Source: an uncultured Oscillospiraceae bacterium (GTDB taxonomy: Bacteria; Bacillota; Clostridia; Oscillospirales; Ruminococcaceae). From it: DNA of 63,565 nt. This document shows, one piece after another, positions 24,121 to 33,296 of this stretch. The stretch is taken from the NCBI GenBank assembly GCA_900539695.1, contig UQDG01000015.1, forward strand, positions 1 to 63,565, read 5' to 3'. The notes below the pieces were generated by a model. It had not been told where the DNA came from and ran no database searches. It saw nothing but the letters and a program-made list of their open reading frames with translations. The position numbers and the translations under genes were made by a program. The first letter of the stretch is position 1; the number at the start of each line of letters is the position of its first letter.

Positions 24121-27100
24121 TTATTTTTCCTTTTCACCCTGTGCCCCCGGCAGCAGGGTTACAATATCCCGCAGCAGCACCAGCGGGTTCTCGCCTTTTT
24201 GCACCCGCAGGCTGAAATACGGCCGTCCCAGCGCGTTATACAGCACGCGGTGGGGGTACTGGTCCATCAGCGGGGCCAGCCGCTTTGGGCCCACGATGTC
24301 GGAGTACAAAATCAGCTGGTCGCCCCGCTGCACGATCTCGGCAATGCCTACGCGGGCGGCGGTCACGCGGATCAGCGATACATCCACCAGCCCCTGCACA
24401 CTCTTGGGCGGGCTGCCGTAACGGTCGATGAGTTCATCAATGACATCATCCGCGTCGGCGGTGGTCTCAATGGCCGCAATGCGCTTGTAGGCTTCGATGC
24501 GGCCTGCGGCATCGGGGATATAATCCTCAGGCAGGAAAGCATCCACCGTGATGTCGATGAGGCAATCGCTCTTGTCCGGCGCGGGGGTCTCGCCACGGGC
24601 GGCGGAGATGGCCTGGCTCAGCATCTTTACATACAGGTCGTAGCCGACCGACTCCATATGCCCGTGCTGGCTGTGGCCCAGCAGGCTGCCCGCGCCGCGA
24701 ATCTGCAAGTCGCGCATCGCAATGCGGAAGCCGGAGCCGAAGGAGGTAAACTCCCGGATGGCGGAAAGCCGCTTGGCGGCAACCTCGGTCAGCACCTTGT
24801 CGCGGGTGAAGGTAAAGTAGGCATAGGCCTTGCGGGACGAGCGCCCAACGCGGCCGCGGATCTGGTACAACTGGCTTAAACCCATGCGGTCGGCATTTTC
24901 AATGATAAGCGTGTTGCAGTTGCGCACGTCGACGCCGGTCTCGATCAGCGTGGTGCAGACCAAAATGTCAATTTCGTTGTCCAGCAATTGCTGCCACACC
25001 GAGGAAATCTGCTCCTCGGTCATTTTGCCGTGGGCGATGCCTATGCGCGCGCCCGGCACCATCTTGCCTACGCGGGCAGCACATTCCTCGATAGTGTCCA
25101 CGCGGTTGTGCAGGTAGTAGACCTGCCCGCCGCGGGCCAGCTCCTTGCGGATGGCCTCGGCCACGATGCCCTCGTCGTACTCCAGCACGTAGGTTTCCAC
25201 GGGCTGGCGCTCAAAGGGCGGCTGCTCCAGTGTGGACATATCCCGGATGCCGGACAGCGCCATGTTCAGTGTGCGGGGGATGGGCGTGGCCGACAGCGTG
25301 AGCATATCCACGCCGATGAAAGCCTCTTTCAGCTTCTCCTTGTGCTTGACGCCGAAGCGCTGCTCCTCGTCGATGATGACCAGCCCCAGATCATGGAACT
25401 TTACATCGTTGGACAGCAGCCGGTGGGTGCCGATAACGATGTCTACCGTGCCGTCTTTTAGGCCGCGCAGCGTCTCTTTCTGCTCCTTGGCACTGCGATA
25501 GCGGGAGAGCAGCCCGATGCGCACGGGGAATGCCTCCATGCGGGCAATGGCGGTGTTGAAATGCTGCCAAGCCAAAATGGTGGTGGGAGCCAGAATGGCG
25601 CACTGCTTGCCGCCCATCACGCACTTGAACGCCGCGCGCAGAGCAACCTCGGTCTTGCCAAAGCCCACGTCGCCGCACAGCAGCCGGTCCATGGGCCAGG
25701 GCTCTTCCATATCGTGCTTGATGTCGGCGGCGCAGGTCAGCTGGTCGGGGGTCTCATCGTAGGCGAAGCGCTGCTCAAAATCCCCCTGCCAGGTGTCGTC
25801 GGGCGGGAAGGCGTGACCCTTGGCCTGCTTGCGGCGGGCGTAGAGTTCGATCAGCTCTTTCGCCATCTGCTCCGTGGCGGCCTTGACCTTTTTGCGGGTC
25901 TTGGCCCAGTCGCTGCCGCCCAGGCGGGACAGTTTCACGTTATCGCTGTCGTTGGGGGCGGTGTAGCGGGACAGCAGGTCCAACTGGGTGACCGGGACGT
26001 AGAGCACGTCCTTTTTGTCGTACTCGATGCGCAGATAATCCTTGGTGACGCCCTGCACGGCCATCCGCTGGATGCCCGCATAGCGGCCGATGCCGTGGTT
26101 CTGGTGTACCACCAGGTCGCCCACAGCGATTTCGCTTAAACTGTTCAGCGCGTCTTTATTGCGCTTTTTCTTTTTCTGGGTGCTGCTGATGCCAAACGCC
26201 CGCGCCGTGAACAGCGCGTACTTGGCAAAGGGCACGCTGCACCCGGCGGAAAGCTGCCCCGGCAGCACCTGCACCAGCCCTGCGCCGGGGGCGGCGTCCG
26301 GGTCCGTGGTGACCAGCAGCCCCTTGGTGCGCAGGTCGGCGGCCAGGCCCGCGGCGGCACGCTGGGTGCCCGCCAATACGGTGACGGCTGCGCCGCCGTT
26401 GCAAAGCGGCTGCAGATCCTCCAAAAGGCTGGTCACCTCACCGCCCCAGGCGGGCAGCGTGTGGGCGGGCGCGTTGACGATGTCCTTCAGTGGAATGTCC
26501 GGCATGCTGCGGGCAAAGTTCTCGGCGCAGATCGTGCGGTGGTTCGCGGCCTGCGCCCAGAGGTAGCCATTCTCGGCGTACAGATTGTCCAGCCCGGCGG
26601 CCAGCACGCCATCCTGCAAAAGGGCAGAAATTTCCTCGCCCCGACGGTAGGTGGTGGCACGCTCAGCCTCCCGTAAGGAGGCTGGTTCCTCCAGCACCAG
26701 CAGCGGATCGTCGAAATAATCCAGCAGTGTGGCGGGCTGTGGATAGCGCACCGCGAGATATTTGTCCATATTCACAGGCAGAGCACCGCCGTCCAGCTGG
26801 GCCAGCTCGGTGGCCAGGCAGGCCTCTAAGGCAGTGCGCTTTTTGCCGCGGAATTTTTTGATGAAAGCCCGCAGCAGCTCGGCAGCTTCGGCAGGGGAAC
26901 CAAACAGCACCTCCCGCGCGGGGCTGACGTAAATTTTTTCGATGGGGTCCTCGCGGCGCTGGGTGGCCAGGTCGAAGGTGTGCATCGTGTCGATCTCGTC
27001 GCCCCAAAATTCCATACGCACGGGCAGCTTCATATCCGGGGCGTACAGGTCTACAATGTCGCCGCGGATGGAGAACTGGCCCGGCCCGTCCACCTGGGCG

Positions 27101-27582
27101 CGGCGGGCGTACCCGGCGTTGTACAACAGCGCGGTCAGCTCGGTGCGGGGCACGGTGTCGCCTGGGTGCAGGGTGCGGGTGTTGTTACAAAACTCGGCGC
27201 GGGGCGTGGTATACTGGGTCAGCCCCTCGTCCGGCACGCAGACGGCCTGCAGCCGCCCACCCACGATGTCGCCCAGCACGCTCAGGCGGCGGTACTCATA
27301 CTCGCGGGCCGTGCCTTCAATGGGGCGCAGCACGTAATCTCGGGCAGGGAAAACAGCAGTGGGGATGCCCAGGGCGTTCAGGTCCCCGGCAAAGCGAGTG
27401 GCCTCAGCCTCGCCGGGGGTCACGATGCAGAGAAAGCGCCCGGTCTCCTTCGCCAGCGCGGCGTAGACCATCGCCCGGCCGGAACCGGGTAAACCGAATA
27501 AGGCGCATGCCCCCGGTGCGGAGAGCGCATGCGCCAGTTTTTCATATTCGGCTGTTTTAGCAAAAAGTGAAGAAAACAGCAT
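24121..27582 (-). CDS. mfd: Transcription-repair coupling factor Mfd
   Basis: 1153 residues. Removes stalled RNA polymerase from DNA lesions and recruits UvrA. The order is: N-terminal UvrB-like region (PGSGRAMVYAALAKE, then FPARDYVLRPIEGTAREYEY), RNA-polymerase-interacting CarD-like domain (VGDLVVHQNHGIGRYAGI), RecG-like helicase with Walker A GDVGFGKTEVALRAAF and IDEEQRFG, helicase C part (QIRGRVGRSSRKAYAYF) and TRCF C-terminal domain. Length is typical. It lies at the end of the glmU-like-pth-SH3-mfd run with short gaps, so is probably co-transcribed. Confidence 0.97.
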   Translation of the reverse strand: MLFSSLFAKTAEYEKLAHALSAPGACALFGLPGSGRAMVYAALAKETGRFLCIVTPGEAEATRFAGDLNALGIPTAVFPARDYVLRPIEGTAREYEYRRLSVLGDIVGGRLQAVCVPDEGLTQYTTPRAEFCNNTRTLHPGDTVPRTELTALLYNAGYARRAQVDGPGQFSIRGDIVDLYAPDMKLPVRMEFWGDEIDTMHTFDLATQRREDPIEKIYVSPAREVLFGSPAEAAELLRAFIKKFRGKKRTALEACLATELAQLDGGALPVNMDKYLAVRYPQPATLLDYFDDPLLVLEEPASLREAERATTYRRGEEISALLQDGVLAAGLDNLYAENGYLWAQAANHRTICAENFARSMPDIPLKDIVNAPAHTLPAWGGEVTSLLEDLQPLCNGGAAVTVLAGTQRAAAGLAADLRTKGLLVTTDPDAAPGAGLVQVLPGQLSAGCSVPFAKYALFTARAFGISSTQKKKKRNKDALNSLSEIAVGDLVVHQNHGIGRYAGIQRMAVQGVTKDYLRIEYDKKDVLYVPVTQLDLLSRYTAPNDSDNVKLSRLGGSDWAKTRKKVKAATEQMAKELIELYARRKQAKGHAFPPDDTWQGDFEQRFAYDETPDQLTCAADIKHDMEEPWPMDRLLCGDVGFGKTEVALRAAFKCVMGGKQCAILAPTTILAWQHFNTAIARMEAFPVRIGLLSRYRSAKEQKETLRGLKDGTVDIVIGTHRLLSNDVKFHDLGLVIIDEEQRFGVKHKEKLKEAFIGVDMLTLSATPIPRTLNMALSGIRDMSTLEQPPFERQPVETYVLEYDEGIVAEAIRKELARGGQVYYLHNRVDTIEECAARVGKMVPGARIGIAHGKMTEEQISSVWQQLLDNEIDILVCTTLIETGVDVRNCNTLIIENADRMGLSQLYQIRGRVGRSSRKAYAYFTFTRDKVLTEVAAKRLSAIREFTSFGSGFRIAMRDLQIRGAGSLLGHSQHGHMESVGYDLYVKMLSQAISAARGETPAPDKSDCLIDITVDAFLPEDYIPDAAGRIEAYKRIAAIETTADADDVIDELIDRYGSPPKSVQGLVDVSLIRVTAARVGIAEIVQRGDQLILYSDIVGPKRLAPLMDQYPHRVLYNALGRPYFSLRVQKGENPLVLLRDIVTLLPGAQGEKEK

Positions 27583-27603
27583 AGTTACAATGATTTTATA
27601 AGG

Positions 27604-28113
27604 TTACTGGTTCAGGAACTCGACCTTCAGCCAGCCGAACTGGCCGCCTACCTGCACGACCACCCAGCTGCCGTCGCTGTTGGTGCCCAGGGCGGTCACG
27701 GCGGTGCCGGCGGGTACGCTGGTCACCTTGTCAAAGTTGGTGCCGGGGCCGGCGCGCAGGTTCATGCTGGCATCGGCGGTGGTGGTGTAGCTGGGCTGCT
27801 CGCCCTCAGCGAACACGGTGGTGGGCTGCTCGGCCAGGCCGTCAAAGTTGGCCGGGGCCGGCTCCGGGGTGGGCTCCGGCGTCGGTTCGGGGGTGGGCTC
27901 CGGCTCGGTAGATTCCACAGGCTCGGTAGATTCGGGAGTATCGGCCTCCACGCTGTCGCTTGCGGAGGGCAGGCTGTCGGCATTGGAGCTTGCCGAAGAA
28001 GATGTGCCGTCCAGCTTGCCGGTGATCAGCAAAAAGGAAAACACGATGGTGGCGGCCAGCATGATAACGCAGATCACGATGCGGATCAGGGCTTGTTTAC
28101 GAAGTTTGCTCAT
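27604..28113 (-). CDS. Membrane-anchored SH3b-domain protein
   Basis: 169 residues. A short cytoplasmic start (MSKLRKQALIR), one transmembrane helix (about 11-33), a low-complexity stalk of Glu/Pro/Thr repeats (EPTPEP repeated), and a C-terminal bacterial SH3 domain (ASMNLRAGPGTNFDKVTSVP to GGQFGWLKVEFL). SH3b domains usually bind peptidoglycan. The start at 28,113 has AAGGGG at good spacing; an ATG nine bases earlier abuts the ribosome-binding site. It sits between pth and mfd, an unusual insertion in that conserved pair. A wall-associated role is inferred. Confidence 0.8.
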   Translation of the reverse strand: MSKLRKQALIRIVICVIMLAATIVFSFLLITGKLDGTSSSASSNADSLPSASDSVEADTPESTEPVESTEPEPTPEPTPEPTPEPAPANFDGLAEQPTTVFAEGEQPSYTTTADASMNLRAGPGTNFDKVTSVPAGTAVTALGTNSDGSWVVVQVGGQFGWLKVEFLNQ

Positions 28114-28126
28114 GGTGTACATCCCC

Positions 28127-28714
28127 TTAATGGTTGAACTTGTTCTGAGCGTATTGCAGGTTGCCGTCCATCAGCAGCTTGCAGGCGTCCTCAATGTCCG
28201 GGTAGCGGTCGGTCATGGCCTTGCGGTCCGCGGGGGGCAGCTTGCCCAGCACCCAGGCGGCCAGGTCGTACTGCGGGTTGGGCTTGGCGCCGATGCCAAT
28301 GCGGATGCGGCTGAAATTCTCGGTGCCCAGGCTGGCGATGATGCTTTTCAGCCCGTTATGGCCGCCCGCCGAGCCGTGGGGTCGGATACGCAGGTGGCCC
28401 GGCTCCTGGGTGATGTCGTCGCACAGTACGATGACGTGGTCGGCGGGGATCTTATAAAAGTTGGCGGCGGGGGCAATGCTCTGGCCGCTCAGGTTCATAT
28501 AGGTCAGCGGCTTCAGCAGTACGACCTTGTGGTCGCCCACCTGGGCGGTGCCGTACAGGCCCTGCCACTTGGCTTTGGCAATGTCGCAGTGCCACTGCGC
28601 AGCCAGATAATCCAGCGCCTCAAACCCGGCGTTGTGGCGGGTGCCATCATATTTCGGTTCAGGGTTGCCCAGCCCGGCGATCAGCCAGTCCGCCCCGGAG
28701 GTCATTCCTAACAT
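28127..28714 (-). CDS. pth: Peptidyl-tRNA hydrolase
   Basis: 195 residues. Releases peptides from drop-off peptidyl-tRNA. Signature residues are AGLGNPEPKYDGTRHNAG (catalytic His of RHNAG), KPLTYMNLSGQ, DDITQEPGHLRIRPHGSAGGHNGLKSI and FSRIRIGIG. The start at 28,714 has AAAGGA 6 bases before it. It follows the GlmU-like gene by 10 bases and is co-transcribed with it. Confidence 0.97.
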   Translation of the reverse strand: MLGMTSGADWLIAGLGNPEPKYDGTRHNAGFEALDYLAAQWHCDIAKAKWQGLYGTAQVGDHKVVLLKPLTYMNLSGQSIAPAANFYKIPADHVIVLCDDITQEPGHLRIRPHGSAGGHNGLKSIIASLGTENFSRIRIGIGAKPNPQYDLAAWVLGKLPPADRKAMTDRYPDIEDACKLLMDGNLQYAQNKFNH

Positions 28715-28724
28715 TTTAATTCCT

Positions 28725-29459
28725 TTACTTGTTCTTTTTGTCGGCTTCCAATTTCTGCTTTTTTGCGATGTACTTTTGCAGCTTGTTCTCGCCCCAGTTG
28801 TCGATCTCGGTCTGCTTGGCGCGCTCGATGCTCAGGGCACCGGCGGGCACATCGTGGTCGATGGTGGAACCGGCGGCGGTGAAGGCATGGTCGCCCACGG
28901 TGACGGGGGCCACCAGGTTGGTGTTGCAGCCGATGAAGGCATAGTCGCCGATGGTGGTGTGGTACTTGCCCTCGCCGTCATAGTTGCAGGTGACGGTGCC
29001 GCAGCCAAAGTTGCAGTACTTGCCCACGGTGGCATCGCCGATGTAGGTCAGATGGCTGACGGTGTTGCCCTCGGCAAAGTCGGCGTTCTTGGTTTCGACG
29101 TAAGCGCCCAGGTGGCAGCCTTCGGCGGTCTTGGTGCCGGTGCGCACATGGGTGAAGGGACCGATCTTGTTGTTGGGACCGATGTGGCTCTCGTAGCACT
29201 GGCTGGCGTTGATGGTGGTGCCGGCCTCGACGACGGTATCCTCCAGCAGGGTGTTGGGGCCGATAACGCAGTTCTCGGCAATCACGGTCTTGCCGCGCAG
29301 GATGCACCCGGGCAGGATGACCGTGCCGGGGGTGATGATGACCTCCGGCTCGATATAGACGTTATCGCTGATGAATTCCACGCCGTTATCCAGGTGGCGC
29401 TCAAAGGTGGCGGCATAGCGCTGCCGGGCCAGCTCAAATTTCTCTTTGGCAGTAGACAT
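28725..29459 (-). CDS. GlmU-type acetyltransferase domain protein (left-handed beta-helix), no uridylyltransferase domain
   Basis: 244 residues of hexapeptide repeats matching the C-terminal half of GlmU: RTGTKTAEGCHLGAYVETKN, SHLTYIGDATVGKYCNFG, TVTCNYDGEGKYHTTIGD, AFIGCNTNLVAPVTVG. The His of SHLTYIGD corresponds to the catalytic His of GlmU (usually NHLSYIGD). The whole N-terminal pyrophosphorylase domain (about 230 residues, GTRM motif) is absent; only a 30-residue helical start precedes the helix. It would acetylate glucosamine-1-phosphate or a similar aminosugar. It stands before pth-mfd, exactly where full-length glmU sits in many Firmicutes, and prs is missing too. UDP-GlcNAc formation would need a separate uridylyltransferase. 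Confidence 0.8.
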   Translation of the reverse strand: MSTAKEKFELARQRYAATFERHLDNGVEFISDNVYIEPEVIITPGTVILPGCILRGKTVIAENCVIGPNTLLEDTVVEAGTTINASQCYESHIGPNNKIGPFTHVRTGTKTAEGCHLGAYVETKNADFAEGNTVSHLTYIGDATVGKYCNFGCGTVTCNYDGEGKYHTTIGDYAFIGCNTNLVAPVTVGDHAFTAAGSTIDHDVPAGALSIERAKQTEIDNWGENKLQKYIAKKQKLEADKKNK

Positions 29460-29598
29460 AGGGTGATATGCCCTCCTTACTATACTTTTATAATATGCTG
29501 CCCGTAATTGGGGCAGGGGATAGGTTTACGGATATTTCTATTGTACCCCACCCGAAAGGATTTCGCAAGGTGGTTGAGAAAGTTTTGCAACTGCGGAA

Positions 29599-29767
29599 AG
29601 GCCCCCTCTGCGAGGGGGCTCCCGCGAAACGGGTGGGGGAGAGACCTTACCTAGCGGCATTTTATGAAAATGTCTCTCACTCAGTCAGCTTCGCTGACAG
29701 CGCTCCCCCTCTGGCACTTCGTGCCACCTCCCCCGATACGGGGGAGTCTGTCTCGCAGAGGGAGCCT
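29599..29767. mobile_element. MITE-like palindromic element
   Basis: 169 bp with 16-bp terminal inverted repeats (29,599-29,614 and 29,752-29,767, 15 of 16 matching). Inside are four hairpins: GCCCCCTC/GAGGGGGC (29,601), GTCAGC-TTC-GCTGAC (29,684), TGGCAC-TTC-GTGCCA (29,712) and CTCCCCC/GGGGGAG (29,728). It has no coding capacity. No convincing target-site duplication is visible. Confidence 0.75.
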
Positions 29768-29912
29768 CTTAAGTGGCAGCTATTTTTAACTTGCTTGTAG
29801 GGGCCGATGTGTAAAGCATACCGTGCCCTGATTAGTGTACAAAAACCGACCGATAAATCCCGACTATTTTTGTATGATATTGACGAAGTGTGTGACTTTA
29901 CTGTTTCAGAAC

Positions 29913-29941
29913 TTGCAATCCCTACAAAAATGGTATATTAT
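29913..29941 (+). promoter_or_regulatory. Promoter of the suf operon
   Basis: TTGCAA (29,913-29,918), 17-base spacer, TATTAT (29,936-29,941), with a GC-rich hairpin in the leader before sufC. Confidence 0.65.
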
Positions 29942-30010
29942 ACATGAGTAGAGCAAATACTGCCTGCCGGGGGCATTTTTCCCCGGTGATTCACTTGGAG
30001 GTGTTTTTCC

Positions 30011-30769
30011 ATGAGCAGCCCGCTGCTGGAAGTTAAAGATTTACAGGTCACTGTCGGTGAGGAAAACAAAGTCCTTCTCGACGGCTTGAACCTTACCGTG
30101 AACCCCGGCGAGACCCACGTTCTGATGGGCCACAACGGCGCCGGCAAGTCCACTTTGATGAGCGCCCTGATGGGCGATCCCCGTTACAACGTTACCCGCG
30201 GCCAGATCATCTTCCGCGGCCAGGACATCACCCACGAGACCGCCGATGTCCGCGCCCGCGCCGGTATGTTCCTGTCCTTCCAGACGCCGGAGGAAATCCC
30301 CGGCATCACGCTGGAAAGCTTCCTGCGCACTGCGCAGGCTGCTGTTACCGGTAAGCCCGTCAAGGTCATGAAGTTCCGCCACGAGCTGGCCGCCCAGATG
30401 GAAGCTCTGAACATGGATCCCGCCTACGCCGACCGTTACCTCAACGTCGGCTTCTCCGGCGGCGAGAAGAAGAAGGCGGAGATCCTGCAGCTGCTGATGC
30501 TCAAGCCCGCTTTGGCCCTGCTGGACGAGACCGACTCCGGCCTGGACGTCGACGCCGTCAAGACCGTGGCCAACGGCATCAAGGCTTACCACAACGACAC
30601 CAATGCCCTCATCATCATCACCCACAACGCCAAAATTCTGGAAGGCCTGCAGGTCGACTACGTCCACGTGCTGGACGACGCCCGCATCGTGCGCACCGGC
30701 AACGGCGAACTGGTGAGCGAGATCATCGAGGAAGGCTTTGCCGCCCTGAAGGAGGACGAAGCCAAATGA
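30011..30769 (+). CDS. sufC: Fe-S cluster assembly ATPase SufC
   Basis: 252 residues. The ABC-type ATPase of the SufBCD scaffold, cytoplasmic. It has Walker A GHNGAGKST, the signature region NVGFSGGEKKKAEILQ and Walker B LALLDETDSGLDVD. It is preceded by TTGGAGG. It starts the order sufC-B-D-S-U, which is characteristic of Firmicutes, and its last 4 bases overlap sufB. Confidence 0.97.
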   Translation: MSSPLLEVKDLQVTVGEENKVLLDGLNLTVNPGETHVLMGHNGAGKSTLMSALMGDPRYNVTRGQIIFRGQDITHETADVRARAGMFLSFQTPEEIPGITLESFLRTAQAAVTGKPVKVMKFRHELAAQMEALNMDPAYADRYLNVGFSGGEKKKAEILQLLMLKPALALLDETDSGLDVDAVKTVANGIKAYHNDTNALIIITHNAKILEGLQVDYVHVLDDARIVRTGNGELVSEIIEEGFAALKEDEAK

Positions 30770-32184
30770 GAGCCTTTGAAACTGAAAAGACCGACGTCGC
30801 CGAAGTAGACCGCAGCATTTACGACATCAAAGATGCGGCCAACGCGGCGTTCGAGGTCAGCTCCGGCCTGACGCCGGAGATCGTGGAAAAGATCAGTGAG
30901 GAAAAGCACGACCCGGAATGGATGCGCATCTTCCGCCTGAAAGCACTGGAAACCTACAACAAGATGCCGGTGCAGAACTGGGGCCCCTCCATCGCCGGCC
31001 TGGACATGAGCAACATTGTCACCTACGTGCGCCCCAATACCGAGATGCGCGGCAAGTGGAGCGAAGTGCCCGACGACATCAAGAACACCTTTGAGCGTCT
31101 GGGCATCCCCCAGGCCGAGCGTGCCAGCCTGGCCGGTGTCGGCGCTCAGTATGACTCCGAGGTGGTTTACCACAACGTCAAGGCTGAAGTAGCCGCCCAG
31201 GGCGTTGTGTACACCGATATGGAAAGCGCCCTCACCGGCCCCTATGCCGAGATGGTGCGCAAGCATTTTATGAAGCTGGTGCCGCCTACGGATCATAAGT
31301 TCGCGGCCCTGCACGGTGCTGTATGGAGCGGCGGCTCCTTCGTCTACGTCCCGGCGGGCGTACATGTGGAGATTCCGCTGCAGTCTTATTTCCGCCTGAA
31401 CGCCCCCGGCGCCGGTCAGTTCGAGCATACCCTGATTATTGTGGACAAGGGAGCTTACCTGCACTTTATCGAGGGCTGCTCCGCCCCTAAATACAACGTG
31501 GCCAACCTCCACGCAGGCTGCGTGGAGATCTTCGTCGGTGAGGGTGCCCGCGTGCGCTACTCCACCATCGAGAACTGGTCCAAGAACATGTACAACCTGA
31601 ACACCAAGCGTGCCAAGGTGGAAAAGGGCGGCACCATTGAGTGGGTCTCCGGCTCCTTCGGCTCCCACACCAGCTGCCTGTACCCCATGAGCATCCTGCA
31701 GGGCGAGGGCGCCCGCATGGAGTTTACCGGCATCACCTTCGCCGGTGCGGGCCAGGACCTGGATACCGGTGCAAAGGTCGTTCACGCTGCCCCCCACACC
31801 ACCAGCCACATTTCCACCAAGAGCATCGCCCGCGACGGCGGCATCTCCAACTTCCGTTCGTCTGTCGTGGTGCTGCCGGGGGCCGAGGGCAGCAAGTCCA
31901 GCGTCAGCTGCGAATCCCTGATGCTGGATGACCGCAGCCGCTCCGATACCATCCCCGAAATGGACATCCGCTGCGACGCCGTGGACGTGGGCCACGAGGC
32001 CAAGATCGGCCGCATCAGCGAGGATGCCATCTTCTACCTGATGAGCCGCGGCATCTCCGAGGAGGACGCCCGGGCGCTGATCGTCGGCGGCTTTGCCGAG
32101 CCTATCGCCAAGGAACTGCCGCTGGAATACGCCGTGGAAATGAACAACCTCATCCATCTTGAGATGAAGGGCAGCATTGGCTGA
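30766..32184 (+). CDS. sufB: Fe-S cluster scaffold SufB
   Basis: 472 residues; forms the SufBC2D scaffold on which [4Fe-4S] clusters are built. Typical blocks are MPVQNWGPSIAGLD, GAVWSGGSFVYVPAGVHVEI, EGCSAPKYNVANLHAGCVEI, WVSGSFGSHTSCLYPMS and HEAKIGRISEDAIFYLMSRG. The conserved Cys and Glu residues of the beta-helix core are retained. Overlaps sufC by ATGA and is followed after 17 bases by sufD. Confidence 0.97.
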   Translation: MRAFETEKTDVAEVDRSIYDIKDAANAAFEVSSGLTPEIVEKISEEKHDPEWMRIFRLKALETYNKMPVQNWGPSIAGLDMSNIVTYVRPNTEMRGKWSEVPDDIKNTFERLGIPQAERASLAGVGAQYDSEVVYHNVKAEVAAQGVVYTDMESALTGPYAEMVRKHFMKLVPPTDHKFAALHGAVWSGGSFVYVPAGVHVEIPLQSYFRLNAPGAGQFEHTLIIVDKGAYLHFIEGCSAPKYNVANLHAGCVEIFVGEGARVRYSTIENWSKNMYNLNTKRAKVEKGGTIEWVSGSFGSHTSCLYPMSILQGEGARMEFTGITFAGAGQDLDTGAKVVHAAPHTTSHISTKSIARDGGISNFRSSVVVLPGAEGSKSSVSCESLMLDDRSRSDTIPEMDIRCDAVDVGHEAKIGRISEDAIFYLMSRGISEEDARALIVGGFAEPIAKELPLEYAVEMNNLIHLEMKGSIG

Positions 32185-32201
32185 GAGGGGAGGAGCATAG
32201 C

Positions 32202-33296
32202 ATGAATATGAACATGAACCGCCTGCCGGTGCCTACCTGGAACCACCTGGGCGTAAACTTTGCCCCGGATAAGGCCGCTCTGCCGCAGGTCCCTGCCAAT
32301 GGCTGGGGAACTGCCGCTGCCACCGCCGCCGTGCCTGCGGGCATCCGCACCAACGGCCCGGAGACTGAAATCTTCGAGACCTTTACCGAGTCCGGAATGG
32401 GCGTCGCCGCCGATGCCTTCCTGGCCGCCAACGCCAACGTGAAAGAGCATCTCGCCGTGGGCGAGGGCGCTGCCATCGAGACGCCCGCCGTCTTTGAGGT
32501 AAAGCTGGACGAGGCCCACCCCTGCGCGCTGAGTTGCCTGACCATCGACGCCGCCAAGGGCAGCAGCCTGACCGTCGTGCAGGTGCTGCGCGGCGATGCC
32601 GAGGACGGCGTGGCCGCTTCTCTCGTGCGCATCAACGCCGCCGAGGGCGCCCACGTGAAACTGGTACAGGTGCAGCTGCTGGGCAACAAGGCCAGCCGCT
32701 GGGGCGCTGTTGCCATCCGGCAGGCCGCCGGTTCCCGGGTGGAGCAGGTGCGCATCGAGCTGGGCGGCAAGGTCTCCGTCTGCGGCACCCGCACGTTGCA
32801 GGACCACAACAAGAGCGAGTACGACCTGGACGCCGTCTACTTCGGACGCGACAATGACGTGCTGGATTACAACGATGTCTCCGTCCAGATCGGCAAAGAT
32901 ACCCTGTGCGAGATGCACACCGCCGGTGTCCTGACCGGTAATGCCGACAAGATCCTGCGCGGTACGGTGGATTTCCGTCGCGGCGCCAAGCGCGGTGTGG
33001 GCCACGAGAGCGAGGACGTGCTGCTGTTCAGCCCCACGGCCCGCAACCGTACCGCCCCGCTGATCCTGTGCGGTGAGGAGGAAGTAGAGGGCCAGCACGC
33101 CGCCAGTGTGGGACGTCTGGATGAGAGCAAACTCTACTACCTGCGTTCCCGCGGCCTGAGCGAGAGCCAGGCGCGCCGCCTGATGGTGGACGCCCGCTTT
33201 GCCCCGGCTATTGAGAAGATCCCACTGGAAGAGCTGCGCACCGAGGTGCGCGAAACTGTTGCACGGAGGCTTGATGATGAACAACTGGACGGCTGA
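32202..33296 (+). CDS. sufD: Fe-S cluster assembly protein SufD
   Basis: 364 residues, a SufB paralogue and partner in the SufBC2D complex. The conserved C-terminal part reads HTAGVLTGNADKILRGTVDF, GVGHESEDVLLFSPTA and LYYLRSRGLSESQARRLM. The N-terminal half is short and divergent, as is common in clostridial SufD. The start at 32,202 follows GGGGAGGAG. The end overlaps the start of sufS by 20 bases. Confidence 0.92.
   Translation: MNMNMNRLPVPTWNHLGVNFAPDKAALPQVPANGWGTAAATAAVPAGIRTNGPETEIFETFTESGMGVAADAFLAANANVKEHLAVGEGAAIETPAVFEVKLDEAHPCALSCLTIDAAKGSSLTVVQVLRGDAEDGVAASLVRINAAEGAHVKLVQVQLLGNKASRWGAVAIRQAAGSRVEQVRIELGGKVSVCGTRTLQDHNKSEYDLDAVYFGRDNDVLDYNDVSVQIGKDTLCEMHTAGVLTGNADKILRGTVDFRRGAKRGVGHESEDVLLFSPTARNRTAPLILCGEEEVEGQHAASVGRLDESKLYYLRSRGLSESQARRLMVDARFAPAIEKIPLEELRTEVRETVARRLDDEQLDG

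Larger units (their letters stand above)
29460..30010. other. Gene-free region between the glmU-like and suf genes
   Basis: 551 bp without a credible gene. It holds a MITE-like repeat (29,599-29,767), a half-copy of the dispersed TGTAGGGGCCGATG palindrome near 29,798, the suf promoter and a CCGGGG/CCCCGG hairpin (about 29,968-29,989) in the suf leader. A 110-codon frame across it is made of repeat sequence. Confidence 0.7.

Noticed and set aside
29468..29800. 110-codon open frame in the glmU-like/suf gap
   Set aside because: It is made of the MITE-like repeat and its flanks, without a ribosome-binding site.
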